Made by a program: the position numbers and the translations under genes. A stretch of 64,000 nt of DNA, taken from assembly GCF_003171515.1 (NCBI RefSeq), contig NC_089396.1, forward strand, positions 682,001 to 746,000, read 5' to 3'. Shown one piece after another: positions 1 through 11,521 of the stretch. The notes below the pieces were generated by a model. The model saw nothing but the letters and a program-made list of their open reading frames with translations, made no database searches and had not been told where the DNA came from. The stretch is from Pyrenophora tritici-repentis. Lineage: Eukaryota; Ascomycota; Dothideomycetes; Pleosporales; Pleosporaceae. Each line of letters begins with the position of its first letter. Position 1 is the stretch's first letter.

Positions 1-503
1 GAGGGTTAGGGGGACTTGGGCGAGGAGGGGATGGGGGTCTAGAAGTTGTACCGGTTAGTGAGGTTCGTAGAGAATGGAGGGGAGGGAAGAAGATGGTGGT
101 GGTGGATGGCGGTGTCGTTCATGCGCGTATGCGCCTGTGTAACGAGAACGCGGGGAAAGATAGAGTATGAACTCGTGGTAAACTCACGTTCGTCATGCAT
201 CCTGTATTCTCTTTCGCCTTTTCTCTCTCTAGTAGTTCTAATATAACCCCCTCGACCGATCGCACGCCTGCCTATACCCTGATACGTCTTCGCACTCACT
301 CAATCAATCAATCCGCCTAAATGCCCGTCTCGGACTCGGCACTTGGCTTGTTCAGGGTATCAAACTCTTGGGAACGTGATACGCAGTCAGGATATATATG
401 ACGGGTACCAGGCAAGATGTGGAGATGAATGTGTCTGTGTCTGTGTCTGGGTCTGGGTCTGGAGGTTGTATGGTGGGGAAAAGAAGGGTTCATGCATGCA
501 AGG
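1..503. other. left flank, no gene seen
   Basis: No reading frame here looks like a protein. The only structure noticed is the short GT/CT-rich simple repeat at 431-462. The right edge is the TA target site of the pogo-type element that begins at 506. Confidence 0.5.
431..462. repeat. short hexanucleotide simple repeat
   Basis: The stretch consists of repeated GTGTCT units grading into GGGTCT units. It is an ordinary microsatellite just outside the transposon, with no function inferred. Confidence 0.7.
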
Positions 504-505
504 TA

Positions 506-2605
506 ACGTGTCTGTGCGCGTGATGCCCATAATCGCGTGCCGCACACCCCGCAACATCAACACCAATCCACCCTTACCACTTCAACCACCCATAACTCCA
601 CAACCATGAGTTGTATCAACGCTGCGATTGAAGCTATTGAATCGCGTGATCCCGGAGATAAATTTACATACTCTGAGGTTGCGCGCCGCTTTGGTGTTGA
701 TCGCTCTACGTTGTCGCGACGCCATCAACAGATCCGGGGCTCAAATGAAGCCAAATCACGTAATCAGCAACTCCTTCACCCACACCAGGAGCTACAGCTT
801 CTAGAGCACATTGACGAGCTTACTGAGGCTGGCTTACCACCGACGAGGACTATGATCCAGAACTTTGCTAGTGCTATAGCCGGAAGGGCTACCTCCCAAA
901 GCTGGGTGACGCGCTTCTTTCACCGTCATCCCGACGCGATTATATCACGTTGGTCAACTGGTTTGGACCGCAATCGCCACCGGGCTGATTCTGTATACAA
1001 GTACGAGTCGTACTTTGATCTACTATCTACTAAAATGGCTCAGCACCATATTCGGGCGCAGGATGTATATAATATGGATGAGAAGGGATTCCTTATTGGA
1101 GTGACGGGGAGGAGTAAGAGAGTGTTTAGTAAGCAGAAATATGAGACTGGGGGCTTTAAGAAAGTGATACAGGACGGCAACAGAGATTGGATCACTGTTA
1201 TCGCTGCTATATGTGCTGATGGGAGTACGTTACCGCCCGCGATTATATACGAAGCTACTTCGGGCAACATGTACGCCAGATGGGTTGATGATATCGCAAT
1301 TGACGATCCAGTCTACGTTACCTCAAGTCCCTCAGGGTGGACCAATGATCAGGTAGGCCTGGCATGGCTCGAACAGGTGTTTGATCGCCATACGAAGGAG
1401 AAGGCCGGCAATCACACACGCTTACTCATCCTTGACGGCCATGGGAGTCATGTTACTATGGAGTTTATTGACTATGCGATCGCCCACAATATTATGTTAC
1501 TCATACTACCCCCCATAGTACCCATACGCTGCAGCCACTCGATGTGGTAATGTTCAAACCTCTGGCAGCCGCGTACTCACTCAGCTTGCAGCACTACCTC
1601 CAGGCGAGCCACGGTCTCTTAGCTGTGAGGAAGGATGACTTCTACCGTCTTTTCAAGCCTGCCTGGGACTCCTCTTTCATTAAGAAGCACGCGTTGAAGG
1701 CATTTAAAGCCACTGGGATAGCTCCTATAGATCCCGAAGTAGTACTTAAAAAGTTCCGAAAGTCAACACTAACAGCACCGCCGCCACTAGTGAACGTGAG
1801 TAGAGCTACTATCACGAACCTCATTAATCAGGCCTACGATCCGAGCTCTATTGCGGCCAACAACCTCTCAGAAATACTCCTCCGCCTCCAGGCTGCCAAA
1901 GAGATCGCCGAGTACGAGAAGGACGCACTGCGCGCGGCGCTACACGTTCACCAGAAGCCCCGCAATCGGCACGAACCTCCCCTAGATCTACAGCAGCGAA
2001 AAGCGTTCCATTCAGGGGCAGTTTGGTGGTCGCCGTGCAAGCTTCGAGAGGCCCGCTTCAGGCAGCTAGTGAAGGAGAAGGAGAAGGAGAAAGAGCTACT
2101 TGATAAGATAGAGTTGAAAGAGGCAAAGGAGAACAACAGGATCTATCAACTTAAGATCAAAGAGGCAGCGCGGGCGGCGCGTGAGGAGGCAAAGAAGGTG
2201 CGGGATGAAGCCAAGGCTGTAAAGGCTGCCGAACTTGACGCCAAACGACGCGATCGCGACGCTGCAAAGGCTATACAACAACCCCAATCGGGCAAGCGTA
2301 AGGCTTCAAAGCCCGCTGCAAAGCAACAGCCAAAAAAACGACGCGTGGGTGGTGCTGGCGGTGGCACTCTGGCTGAGGTGGCTGCACCGGCTCCCCCACC
2401 AACAACCACCCGACGCGGCCGGGCCGTCAATACTCCGGCAAAATATAGATAGACAAAGTTGTAGAGCTACGTCTATAGATCAATACACCGGAAAATCTCG
2501 CGATAATAGTTATTGTACGTGGCTGCACAGCCTCAACTTTGCCGTCGTCGCGATATTGGTGGGGTGTGCGGCACGCGATTATGGGCATCACGCGCACAGA
2601 CACGT
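506..2605 (+). mobile_element. Fot1/pogo-type DNA transposon with 45-bp TIRs
   Basis: The element is 2100 bp. Positions 506-550 (beginning ACGTGTCTGTGCGCG) are a perfect inverted copy of 2561-2605, a 45-bp TIR. It is flanked by the TA dinucleotide at 504-505 and 2606-2607, the target duplication of Tc1/mariner/pogo elements. The interior holds one DDE_1-type transposase gene on the plus strand, broken by a frameshift. The ends resemble in layout, but do not match, those of the element at 37638-39746, whose transposase is clearly homologous. Perfect TIRs suggest a recent insertion, and the element could still move if a transposase acts in trans. Confidence 0.95.
606..2452 (+). pseudogene. Fot1/pogo-type (DDE_1) transposase, one frameshift
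   Basis: This is a transposase-like gene in two overlapping frames, 606-1550 and 1544-2452, together about 615 aa, a full length for the family. The N-terminus has a Psq/Tc5-like helix-turn-helix (SEVARRFGVDRSTLSRR). The catalytic core shows the first Asp in NMDEKGFL, the second in LILDGHGSH, and the third in QPLDVV after the break. The C-terminus is a Lys/Glu/Ala-rich coiled coil and a basic tail (KKRR). The break lies at the C6 run 1509-1514. One missing C separates the third catalytic Asp from the other two; adding a base restores the consensus between the frames. No other lesion was seen. A sequencing error in the homopolymer is possible. Confidence 0.9.
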
Positions 2606-3250
2606 TACCATCGCTTTGGCGCGCGCGCGGCACCGTGGCCGCTGTGCGCCCCTCCACTATCCGCTTCATTGTTTCGGTTTCGTTGAACATGGCGCATGTC
2701 CCGTTCGTTTATTCTGCGAGGTCCAACTACCGGTTTCTTGTATTTTGTGGGGTGCATGGATGGGGGGAGGGGGTTTTTGATTGAGAATCTGGGGTTAGGG
2801 ATGGGGCTGATGTCATGGTGGGTTGATGCAGTTGGAATGTCGTACAACGTTGGAAGCATGGATTCATTTACGCGGGTTTGATTGATGACTACACGACATA
2901 TAGCGAGAGCACTTATTCTCTGACAGTTGGGGCGTTGGGGCAACGTAATGGTTTTCTTTACTGCGCCTTCGCGGAGACTTGTGGGTGATCTCACTCATGG
3001 ATCGTTGTAGCTGCTACATCTGTAACATGATACTAGGGTACATCCTTGGAGCTGACAGTCGCCGTGTTGGTATCGTTACCCCCCTGTGATATCATAATCA
3101 TGTGAATTACACATGAATTATAGCATCTTGGGTTTTGGCTACTGCATGAAAGACGATCATCTCCGGCCGGAGCAAACATCTACACAAAGCGATATCGGTA
3201 CCACAAACATGTATCTCAACTCCGCTAGGTGTACAGGGTGGTAATACGAT

Positions 3251-3445
3251 TTATACGAGCTCTTGCTGTTCTAAGCTTCCGTGGCCGTCCGCTCTGCCGC
3301 CCTCACCGTTCCCGTATAGCTTGAACCTCTCGGTTGCCGGAACGTTGCCATCGCCGTGAGCAAAGTACACCGGACGGTTGGTATCGAGAGCAACAACTTC
3401 GTCAGCCTCGGAGTCGGTAGAGCGTATATTGTCATTCGGCAGTTC
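3251..3445 (-). other. possible orphan 3' exon or gene remnant
   Basis: Reading the minus strand from 3445, just after a CGTAG that could be a splice acceptor, gives 64 codons and a TAA at 3251-3253. The translation is hydrophilic and non-repetitive (for example TDSEADEVVALDTNRPVY). No upstream exon or family could be identified, so this may be chance or a fossil. Confidence 0.2.
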
Positions 3446-4893
3446 CTACGCTCTGGCCTACGGAGAGCACTTGCACGCCTTTCCGAGCACCCGTATGGCG
3501 CACATAAGTATACTAAAATCTTCCTCGGAGAGAACATGCGGTCTTGCTGCACGCCAATATCATCCTTGCACGGCATCTTCGGTCATGCTTACCTGTATCT
3601 TATGGATCATGGCGTTTTGTCTTGAACTTCATGATTGGCCTATTTTCGGCCACTTCCACTCTACATGGCGGCCAAAAACAACTGCGGAAGTGGTATATTA
3701 CCCGTTGGACATCTGCGTCTGTTGTCAGAAACGGACCATGAAGAACAAAATGCAAAACATGCTTACGCTACCCGCATCCCCTTAGCATGTCCTTCCACCA
3801 TACTTCAGACATGAGGCTCGAAGATCGTCGTATGAGCTGAACAGGTGATTTTGCAAAGCCTCCAAAGTGGCGACGGCGAAAGTCACTATATTATTCCATC
3901 ATGTACAATTTTCCGAACGTTTCCAGATGGAACACGGCGCCGCTGTTCCATGTTGGACGCCAGCACGAAGTTCGGCTCGGGTGCGACCGCGCGGTGGCAC
4001 AGGCGCGTGACCAGTAGTCCTTTATTTCGCCAATATACTAATCCATCTGCACAACTCGGACACGCCTTGAGGGCAGCGAGGATCAGCAAAAGGATGCCGG
4101 CAGATGCTAGAATAGGAAAGAGCGGCTTGCAAAACCCAAATGTGGGAGCCAAGTCGGCGGTTGTGTGGAAGAATGGCGGCACAAATCAGAGCAGGTACCA
4201 CCGACGCGATGTCGTGACTGACCGAACGTAAAGAAATGGTAATATATTAGATTGGGAGGAATCGCCCTCGTCGAGTATTTCAATCTAGGAAACGTGCGCA
4301 CGTCGCAAGTCTTGGGTGTTGGCTTGCGGGTTGCCCTTCATTTGGGGCAATCTTGCGGAACATGGGGCGCGAATCCGGTACCGAGGCGGGCATGGCGGTG
4401 CACGCGCTCATCCCAAGACGCCCTTTAATATTCTAGAAGGCTGCCATGGTGCAGATGATGTGTTTGGTGATAATGATGAGAGGCTCATGACACTGACGTT
4501 CGCAAACCATCTCTATCCCGCTCGTCACTAAACGTTTTGTGGGGAAGGCCCGAACCGGCTTAGACGCCAATGGCTCCTGGCAAATACCTCGCCATCCCGG
4601 CATGCATCAATCTATATCAATCAAACACCCCCGGTCGCCTTATTGTCAACATATTAACCACTGACCTTAATTTTGGCCAGAGCTATACCGACTCGTACCG
4701 TCCAATCGTGAGGCCGACTTTTGCAATCACACACTTGTCTAGGATCCCCCTCGTTGCCATGCCTCATCCGTACCTGGTAGGAGGCACCTTTTTGCCGCGC
4801 CCAGAGGTGTGCTCTGCAGCAGTGCCTTGGCTAATTGGTCTCAACCCCATACACCATGGCGTTTACGACGTAGTCTAATGAAATGTGAACGGA

Positions 4894-4900
4894 TATATAA
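4894..4900 (+). promoter_or_regulatory. TATA-like box of the CDH gene
   Basis: TATATAA stands 87 bases before the CDH start codon, followed by a pyrimidine-rich stretch, which suits a fungal core promoter. The assignment rests on position only. Confidence 0.4.
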
Positions 4901-4986
4901 TACTATGGCATGCTGCATGCTGTAGACTTCACAGCTACCGCTCTCGCTGGCCATTCCCTTCATTCCGTGACCTCCCTGTCTTCACC

Positions 4987-7829
4987 ATGAAGACTTCTTC
5001 CGTTCTCCAGGCGGCTTCGCTGCTGTTCCCTCTTTGTATGTCACGTTCGATTGCCGGGCTGATTGAACAAGTCTAACATGTCTAGTCACTCCTGTCGCGC
5101 TTGCGCAGACAACTTTTACCCACACAGCCACTGGCATCGACTTTTGGCGTCAGGTAGTTTCTTCCGATCAGACTGCTGGTGGTTTCGAATGGGGATGGGC
5201 ACTTCCTACGAACGGAACTGGCGCCGACGATGAGTACATTGGTTACATTGTAAGAATGCAAGTCAGCATTACATGCAGCATGTGCTTACACTTTCCAGAA
5301 AGGTTCACTTGAAGCGAACAGGCAGGGATGGTCCGGTATCAGTCACGCTGGTGGCATGCCAAACTCCCTTCTCCTGGTCGCATGGCCAGAGACCAACACT
5401 GTAAAGACCAAGTTTGTCTTTGTATCGTAAGTTCCCTTATTCGTCTCTTAATTCACTCTGCTGACTCATATTAGTGGTTACGTTGCTCCTGATGACTACA
5501 CTGGCAACGCTGTGTTGAGTCAGATTTACTCCAAAGTCAGCGACTCCAACTTCGAGCTTGTGTACCGATGCCAGCACTGCTTTGCCTGGAACCAGAACGG
5601 CGCCGAGGGCTCTCAACTCCCAACCGGCGAAGTAAACGTCATCGGTTGGGCTCAGCACGACAAGATCTTCGACGGCACATGGGTATTTCACAACAAGGGT
5701 CAATCCCTTTTCGGCGCTCAAACAGCACCTGCTAGGAACGCAAAGTACTCTCAATGGGCCGCGCTCGCAGGCACTACGCCCTCTGGCACACCCACCTCCG
5801 GAGGCCCTTCTGCTACGCCCACACCTACTAACCCAGGCAAGTGCGTTGGATCACCCGCTCCCTCTGGTTCTTTCGACTACATCGTCGTTGGCGGTGGTGC
5901 CGGTGGCATTCCCATCGCAGACAAGCTTTCCGAGTCTGGCAAGAGCGTTTTGTTGCTCGAGAAGGGCCCGCCATCTCTGGCTCGCTTTGGCGGCAAGATG
6001 GGACCCGACTGGGTTACAAGCAACAACCTCTCTCGTTTCGACGTTCCCGGTCTTTGCAACCAGATCTGGGTCGACTCTGCCGGTGTTGCTTGCACCGATA
6101 TTGACCAGATGGCTGGTTGTGTTCTTGGAGGAGGCGCTGCTATCAACGCTGCGCTTTGGTGGAAGCCTGTTGACATCGATTTTGACTACCAATTCCCCAA
6201 TGGCTGGAAGTCTTCTGATGTCAAGGGTGCTATCGACCGTGTCTTCAAGCGCATTCCTGGTACCGACACCCCCTCCATGGACGGCAAGCGTTACAAGCAA
6301 GAAGGCTTTGACGTTCTCTCTGGTGCGCTCGCTGCTGGTGGCTGGAAGAGTGTCGTCGCAAACGATCAACCAAACCAGAAGAACCGAACATTCTCGCACT
6401 CGCCATTCATGTACTCCAACGGACAGAGGCAAGGTCCTCTCGGTACCTACATGGTCTCTGCTCTCGAGAGGAAGAACTTTAAGCTCTGGACGAACACCAT
6501 GGCCCGCCGTGTTGTCCGCACCGGCGGCAAGGCTACTGGCGTTGAGCTCGAGAGCGGTGTTGGTGGTACCGGTTACTGCGGCACCGTGAACCTCAACCCT
6601 GGCGGCCGTGTCATTCTCTCTGCAGGTGCCTTTGGATCCCCCAAGGTTCTTTTCCGCAGCGGTATCGGACCAAAAGATCAGCTCACCGTCGTTAAGAACA
6701 GTGCTATCGACGGATCCACCATGATCAGTGAATCCTCCTGGATCAACCTTCCCGTCGGACAGAACTTGAACGATCACGTCAACACTGATCTCGTCGTCCA
6801 GCACCCCAACGTATCCTTCTACGACTTCTACGCTGCCTGGAACACCCCGATCGAGGCTGACAAGAACCTCTACCTCACCAAGCGCGCCGGTATTCTCGCT
6901 CAGTCTGCACCCAATATCGGTCCCCTTGGCTGGGAAGTCATCAAGGGATCCGATGGCATCGATCGATCGCTCCAGTGGACTGCCCGTGTTGAAGGCCCCG
7001 GTGCGAACGACACTCACTCCATGACCATCAGCCAGTACCTTGGTCACGGTTCAACCTCCCGAGGTGCTCTCTCCATCAACGGCGCTCTCAACATGTTCGT
7101 CAGCAAGGCACCTTACCTGCAGACCGATGCCGACACCGGTGTCGTCATTGCTGGTATCAAGAGCTTGATGGCAGCCCTCTCCAAGAACCCCCAGATTACC
7201 TGGCAAGTTCCCCCCGCGAGCCAAACTGTTGAAGATTACGTCGCCAGTCTCCCCAAGACCCCAGCTAAGCGCCGCTCCAACCACTGGATCGGTACAGCCA
7301 AGATCGGAACCGACAGCGGTCTTACCGGTGGAACCTCAGTTGTGGACCTGAACACACAGGTCTACGGAACTGACAACATCCACGTTGTTGACGCTTCTCT
7401 CTTCCCTGGGTAAGTTGGATCCCATCATCTCTATCTGCTTCCTACTAATATCCCATAGTCACATCTTCACCAACCCAACCTCTTACATTGTAGTCCTCGC
7501 AGAGCACGCCGCTGCTAAGATCCTTGCCCTCGGAGCCAGCAGTGGGGGTGGTAAGCCCTCGTCCGCCATTTCATCCGTAGTAACTACTGCTAAGCCCACG
7601 ACTTCCAAGGCCGCTAGTGCAACACCTACCGCAACGCCAACTGCCACTCCCGGTAAAACAGCCGGAGCCTACGAACAGTAAGCCAACCTCAACATTCTTT
7701 TTCCAGACCAAACAGGTTCTAACACACAACAGATGTGGTGGCAAGGGTTTCACCGGCCCCACGACTTGTGTCACTGGATTCAAGTGCGCGGTCAACAACG
7801 ACTACTACTCCCAGTGCATCCCCAAGTAA
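4987..7829 (+). CDS. cdh: cellobiose dehydrogenase with C-terminal CBM1
   Basis: Secreted flavocytochrome that oxidises cellobiose and passes electrons through its cytochrome to lytic polysaccharide monooxygenases or other acceptors. Six exons fit: 4987-5035, 5086-5249, 5299-5426, 5475-7409, 7459-7677, 7733-7829, giving 863 aa. Residues 1-23 are a signal peptide ending ALA. The AA8 cytochrome domain follows, with probable haem ligands Met91 (AGGMPNS) and His186 (WVFHNKG). A Pro/Thr/Ser linker leads to the GMC/AA3_1 flavin domain, starting with [11 protein letters not shown] and carrying catalytic His717 ([11 protein letters not shown]) and Asn764 (FTNPTS). After a second linker comes a CBM1 ([13 protein letters not shown] to YYSQCIPK), cut by the last intron. 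This is the ascomycete class with a cellulose-binding module. It appears intact and indicates a plant-cell-wall lifestyle. Confidence 0.95.
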
Positions 7830-8189
7830 AGGGAGAGATGATGGTCATCTAGCCTCACCTGGAGGTACTTTCTTTGTATATATATTAGCTCTTCTTTGTA
7901 AATCTCGAATCCATACATTCCAACCAAAATATCCATTGCATGCACTTTTCTGTGATGTCTAGCCTCAGGACAAGTCGTCTACGTAATGACGGCATCATCC
8001 TCAGCCGAACTAATCCAGTTTAGCGCGACGCTTGTCGCATGCATGAACCCCACTTTCTTGACCTCTGTTCTCCTCCCCCAGCCTTCCATCTCGTCTCATC
8101 TTGATTCAATCGCTTTGCTTCTTCGTTTGCTGTTCCTTGTTTGATTCTAAACCAAAGATCCCGCATCCGTTCTTTTCTCTGTATCCATC

Positions 8190-9008
8190 ATGTTCTCCAG
8201 CTGCCATGCCAAGCGCAGTAACGACGCGTCGGTCAACGTCACGGAGTTGCTGTACGAGAGACTTCAGAATAGTCCCAGTGAAGACTGGCAGAGATTGACG
8301 ATGTGTTGGGGTTATGGGGATTGTGGGGATTGTCATCGGAGTGAGGGGTTTTGTGGGTGGTGTGCTATTGTACGTCTTCCTTTTCTAGTGCGCTTCCTGC
8401 TTGCACGCTTTTGCTTTACTTGCGCGTTTATGGAGTCATCCCTACGGTTCTGGTGTTGGCTATGTCGATTTGTTTTACGATTCTTGTCTTGGGATGTTGC
8501 AATGTCCCAAACCCTCATGCTGCCATCGTGAACACGAACTAACTCCCATCAACAGTCCTCAACGTGTCTCCCACTCCCGACAGACCCCCTGTCGCGAGCA
8601 TTCCCCCTCCTATCACCTATCCGCCATAAAACTATCTGCGCTCTAGGACCCGAGCGCTTCGAACTTCGTACCGCCGGTCTAGGCTGCCAAGTCTCCACCA
8701 TCACTTTCCTCACCTCCATCGTCACCATCTTCTGCACTTTGTTCGGTGTCCTGGTTCTCTATGGGCTATCCAAGTGTATTGGCCTGCTTCGCTTGGGCGC
8801 AAGGGCGAAGAAGGGCGGGTATGTACTGTACGAGGATGGAACTGGCGAGGTGTGGGTTAGGAAGAGTGAGGGATGGGGAAAGTGGTGGCGGAGGTTCATG
8901 GGCGAAGAGAAGGAGTTTGAGATTGAGGAGGTGGACGATGGCACGAGAAAGCGGGGGTTCTTCTTGTGGAATACGAGGGATGAGGAGAGGAGGCCGCTGC
9001 TCGAGTGA
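8190..9008 (+). CDS. PSI-domain single-pass membrane protein
   Basis: Two exons, 8190-8369 and 8556-9008, give 210 aa. Near residues 44-62 a Cys-rich segment (CWGYGDCGDCHRSEGFCGWC) resembles a PSI (plexin-semaphorin-integrin) module, a disulphide-rich extracellular fold. One hydrophobic span follows (ITFLTSIVTIFCTLFGVLVL), then a basic, Trp- and Glu-rich tail. The intron of 186 bp has a GTACGT donor and a CAACAG acceptor and keeps frame. No signal peptide is obvious at the chosen ATG, so an upstream 5' exon may be missing from the model. Function is unknown. Confidence 0.7.
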
Positions 9009-9239
9009 TCACGTGAGTGCGATGACCTATCGAGCTTCGCCTGTTGTCCTTGCCAAACGCTTTGCGCAAGTAGCCTATTCAAGTTCTATGCCCTCTGCTC
9101 TTGGTCTAGCGCGTGCTGCCGATTACTCGCTCTCACCCAGCCCCATGTTCCTGATACGTCACTGGCCACTGGTGCCTGGTGCTATTGTTGCTCTCTCTCA
9201 CCACACTCCTTATCGACAAGCGATTCCGCGCTAAGAGCA

Positions 9240-9246
9240 TATAAAA
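9240..9246 (+). promoter_or_regulatory. TATA box of the 9302 gene
   Basis: TATAAAA stands 56 bases before the ATG, followed by a CA-rich leader, a normal arrangement for a fungal promoter. Confidence 0.5.
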
Positions 9247-9301
9247 AAGCTCTCCCCGCCTTGATCGACCCCCCACATTTCGACTTCATCACTTACAACA
9301 A

Positions 9302-11422
9302 ATGCGCGTGCCGCAACCAACAGCAACTCGGTACTCGCCAGCCATAGATCCCGCATATGATGACTTCGCCGATAGCGATGACGACAGTGTCCTGAGCTTC
9401 CCCTCCTCGTATGACCCAGCAGGACCCTCCAATAACCGTTCTTCTCGCCTGAGTAACGCTGTTTCTGCCAAGGGCAAGCTCCCCAAAGGTAAAATGGAGT
9501 CTGTCGAAACTCCGAACTCACCAGTTATGAACGCTGCATTCGGCTTCACCGATTCCGATGACGACAGCGTCTCGGGCCTCCCTGCATTGATCGAGTTCGG
9601 GGGCCCCTCCACTCAGTTCTCGCCAATCCCCTTCAAGTCTATATTCGCCAAGGGCGGCAGTCTCACCGACGAAATGAAGCGTGTGGACAAAGCGATTCAT
9701 ATCGCAGGCCTCGGAGATCCTGCAAAGAACTGGACTTCCTCACCAGGTTTTGACGAACGTCTGGAACGGTTCCAAGTACTTTCTAAGAGTCCCTGCGAAG
9801 CGGAGTTTGACAAGCAGCGTAGGGGCGACATCAAGGGAGCATGCGACAACAGCAAGACCACTGAAAAGTCGATTTCTTCTAAGAAACAGGATGGAGCTTC
9901 AGTCAAGAAGGGAACTTCAACCAAGAAGAAGTGGTCTACTGTCAAGCTTGTTCCATCTGTTACCTTGGGCTTACCAGTCACGCACACCGAAGAGTCCGCT
10001 ACGACTGCTCCTTCGGCAGATGCCAACGCGACGCCCAAATCCAAATGGACATGGGTCGATGGCAAGGGCGCCATGATGTCTTGGGTACCCGATCGAGTCC
10101 TTGCTCCCGCCGATCATGTCCCGCTCAACACTGACAGTCACGCGCATTCCCATCGCCAGTATCCTACTCCTACTACGCAGGAACTGTGCGAGATGTCGGA
10201 ACCTGTTTCTTTCGACGAGTTCCAACGTCGGGCTTCTGGATCTCAGTTCTCTCGAGGTAAACATGAGCATGAAGACATATACTACCGTCCTAAATGCATA
10301 GGTGGTTGGAACGGCTGTGATGGGCATCCGAAATGTACCTGTATGGGCTCTGGACCTACTACCGGATACGACTTCACCGATGAAACCCCGAACCCTGGTC
10401 ATGCAGAGAAGCCTCGCAAAATCTTCTACAACACCGGTTTGCACCCAGAGGATCTTGTCAACCTCCAAGCGTCGCGGAAGATCGATTACTTCCTGGAGTT
10501 CACCAATAATGAGCTCATCTGCAAGGAAGCCTCTCTATTCCTCCGCATGTGCGGTGCGAATGTCAAGGTCGCTGTTACCATGTATCACAACTTCGGTGGA
10601 CTTGAGTCTGCCAAGCGGGTGTTGGCAGCCTGGTCCTCTGTTCCGGGTAATGAAAAAGTAGTCAAGGGTCCCAAGTTACGTGACTATCCTTTTTTCGAGA
10701 GCCGGCTTGATACATCATCTTCCGACGATGACTACAGCACTGTTCCCGACCTTGAGTCCATTACACACAAGAGCCCTGTCGATGACGACCGCCATGATGC
10801 TGTCAAGAGCCCCGAGCCCAAGGCCCCAGTCTTGTCAACCTACACTGTCACCTATTGGGCCACCATCGAATCTGGCGATGAATCAGCCCATATTCCCATC
10901 GAGAGCAACAACGTTACCGGCGCAGAGAAGGCCATTATCGAGGGTAACAACGGCATGAAGAAGGTTTGGAAGTGGGTACATGAGAAGGGATTCATCGGCA
11001 AAGTTGGTCTCCAGGATGCTTTTGATCTGGCGCAGGATATGCATGGCCGTGATGAACCTGCGCAGGTCTTTGACAAGGATGAACTCATGAAGTTTTCCGA
11101 CGAAGACTTTTACGCGAAGTTCTCTGGCGTCGAGGATCATGGATATTTCAAAAAGGCTAAGAGCAGGTGCGGTAGTGAGCGGGATGGGTGGGGTGAGCCG
11201 CATGAGCAGGGAACGTGTTCCAATATTCCGTGGCCCTTTGTTCCGCCGCGCAGTCGGTCTTCTGTTTCGTCGCGTAGTTGGTCTCCCCCGTCGCCGGAAA
11301 GGTGTCCCATTCCCAAGAAGTGCTCGGTTCCCAAGAAGAGCCCGGTTCCCTGTAGACTCCGCAACAATCAATTCAATCCGGTCACTCTCCTAGACCCACT
11401 TACCTATCTAGGTAGGGCTTAA
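9302..11422 (+). CDS. unknown 706-aa protein, C-terminus replaced by a MITE
   Basis: Single-exon gene, not assigned to a family. It is hydrophilic, without a signal peptide or membrane span. The N-terminus has two copies of an acidic motif, DSDDDSV, about 65 residues apart, each followed by a Pro/Gly-rich segment ending GPS. A Lys/Ser-rich basic region follows. Around residue 345 is a short Cys cluster (CIGGWNGCDGHPKCTCMG). The C-terminus is Ser/Arg/Pro-rich with repeated PKK(S/C) motifs. The last 22 codons and the stop lie inside the hAT MITE at 11352-11513. Without it, the frame would continue from the right target-site copy for 32 codons to a TAG at 11617-11619. Confidence 0.75.
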   Translation: MRVPQPTATRYSPAIDPAYDDFADSDDDSVLSFPSSYDPAGPSNNRSSRLSNAVSAKGKLPKGKMESVETPNSPVMNAAFGFTDSDDDSVSGLPALIEFGGPSTQFSPIPFKSIFAKGGSLTDEMKRVDKAIHIAGLGDPAKNWTSSPGFDERLERFQVLSKSPCEAEFDKQRRGDIKGACDNSKTTEKSISSKKQDGASVKKGTSTKKKWSTVKLVPSVTLGLPVTHTEESATTAPSADANATPKSKWTWVDGKGAMMSWVPDRVLAPADHVPLNTDSHAHSHRQYPTPTTQELCEMSEPVSFDEFQRRASGSQFSRGKHEHEDIYYRPKCIGGWNGCDGHPKCTCMGSGPTTGYDFTDETPNPGHAEKPRKIFYNTGLHPEDLVNLQASRKIDYFLEFTNNELICKEASLFLRMCGANVKVAVTMYHNFGGLESAKRVLAAWSSVPGNEKVVKGPKLRDYPFFESRLDTSSSDDDYSTVPDLESITHKSPVDDDRHDAVKSPEPKAPVLSTYTVTYWATIESGDESAHIPIESNNVTGAEKAIIEGNNGMKKVWKWVHEKGFIGKVGLQDAFDLAQDMHGRDEPAQVFDKDELMKFSDEDFYAKFSGVEDHGYFKKAKSRCGSERDGWGEPHEQGTCSNIPWPFVPPRSRSSVSSRSWSPPSPERCPIPKKCSVPKKSPVPCRLRNNQFNPVTLLDPLTYLGRA

Positions 11423-11513
11423 ACTCCTATAGGTAACTACTAGGCTTAAAGCGGTAATCAATCAATCCAATCTGAACCTTCTAGGACCCACTTAATTGAT
11501 TGTTGCGGACTGT
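11352..11513. mobile_element. hAT-type MITE inserted in coding sequence
   Basis: A 162-bp non-autonomous element flanked by the 8-bp duplication GGTTCCCT (11344-11351 and 11514-11521). Its ends contain ACTCCGCAACAATCAAT-like and inverted ATTGATTGTTGCGGA sequences, matching the terminal repeats of the full hAT at 23953-27147 apart from small end differences. There is no coding capacity. It interrupts the 3' end of the 9302 gene and supplies its present stop codon. Confidence 0.88.
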
Positions 11514-11521
11514 GGTTCCCT

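Larger units (their letters stand above)
2608..4986. other. 2.4-kb intergenic stretch, at most a gene remnant
   Basis: No complete gene could be supported. Plus-strand frames up to 135 codons have no recognisable motif. On the minus strand a 65-codon frame (3251-3445) and a frame with one hydrophobic segment (3886-4182) have somewhat protein-like composition and may be debris of one gene. The right end contains the probable promoter of the cellobiose dehydrogenase gene. Confidence 0.4.

Noticed and set aside
146..148. Left-hand C from HET gene or other start upstream of the first element
   Set aside because: The flank has only short frames with no motif; nothing ties it to a gene.
295..322. 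AATCAATCAATCC motif resembling hAT subterminal repeats
   Set aside because: Single short copy with no partner inverted end and no 8-bp duplication nearby.
2427..2784. Short overlapping frames at the right end of the first pogo element
   Set aside because: They run across the TIR boundary and have no family support.
5851..7047. 398-codon minus-strand frame
   Set aside because: It is antisense to the large CDH exon and arises from that gene's GC-rich third positions. It has no domain or start context.
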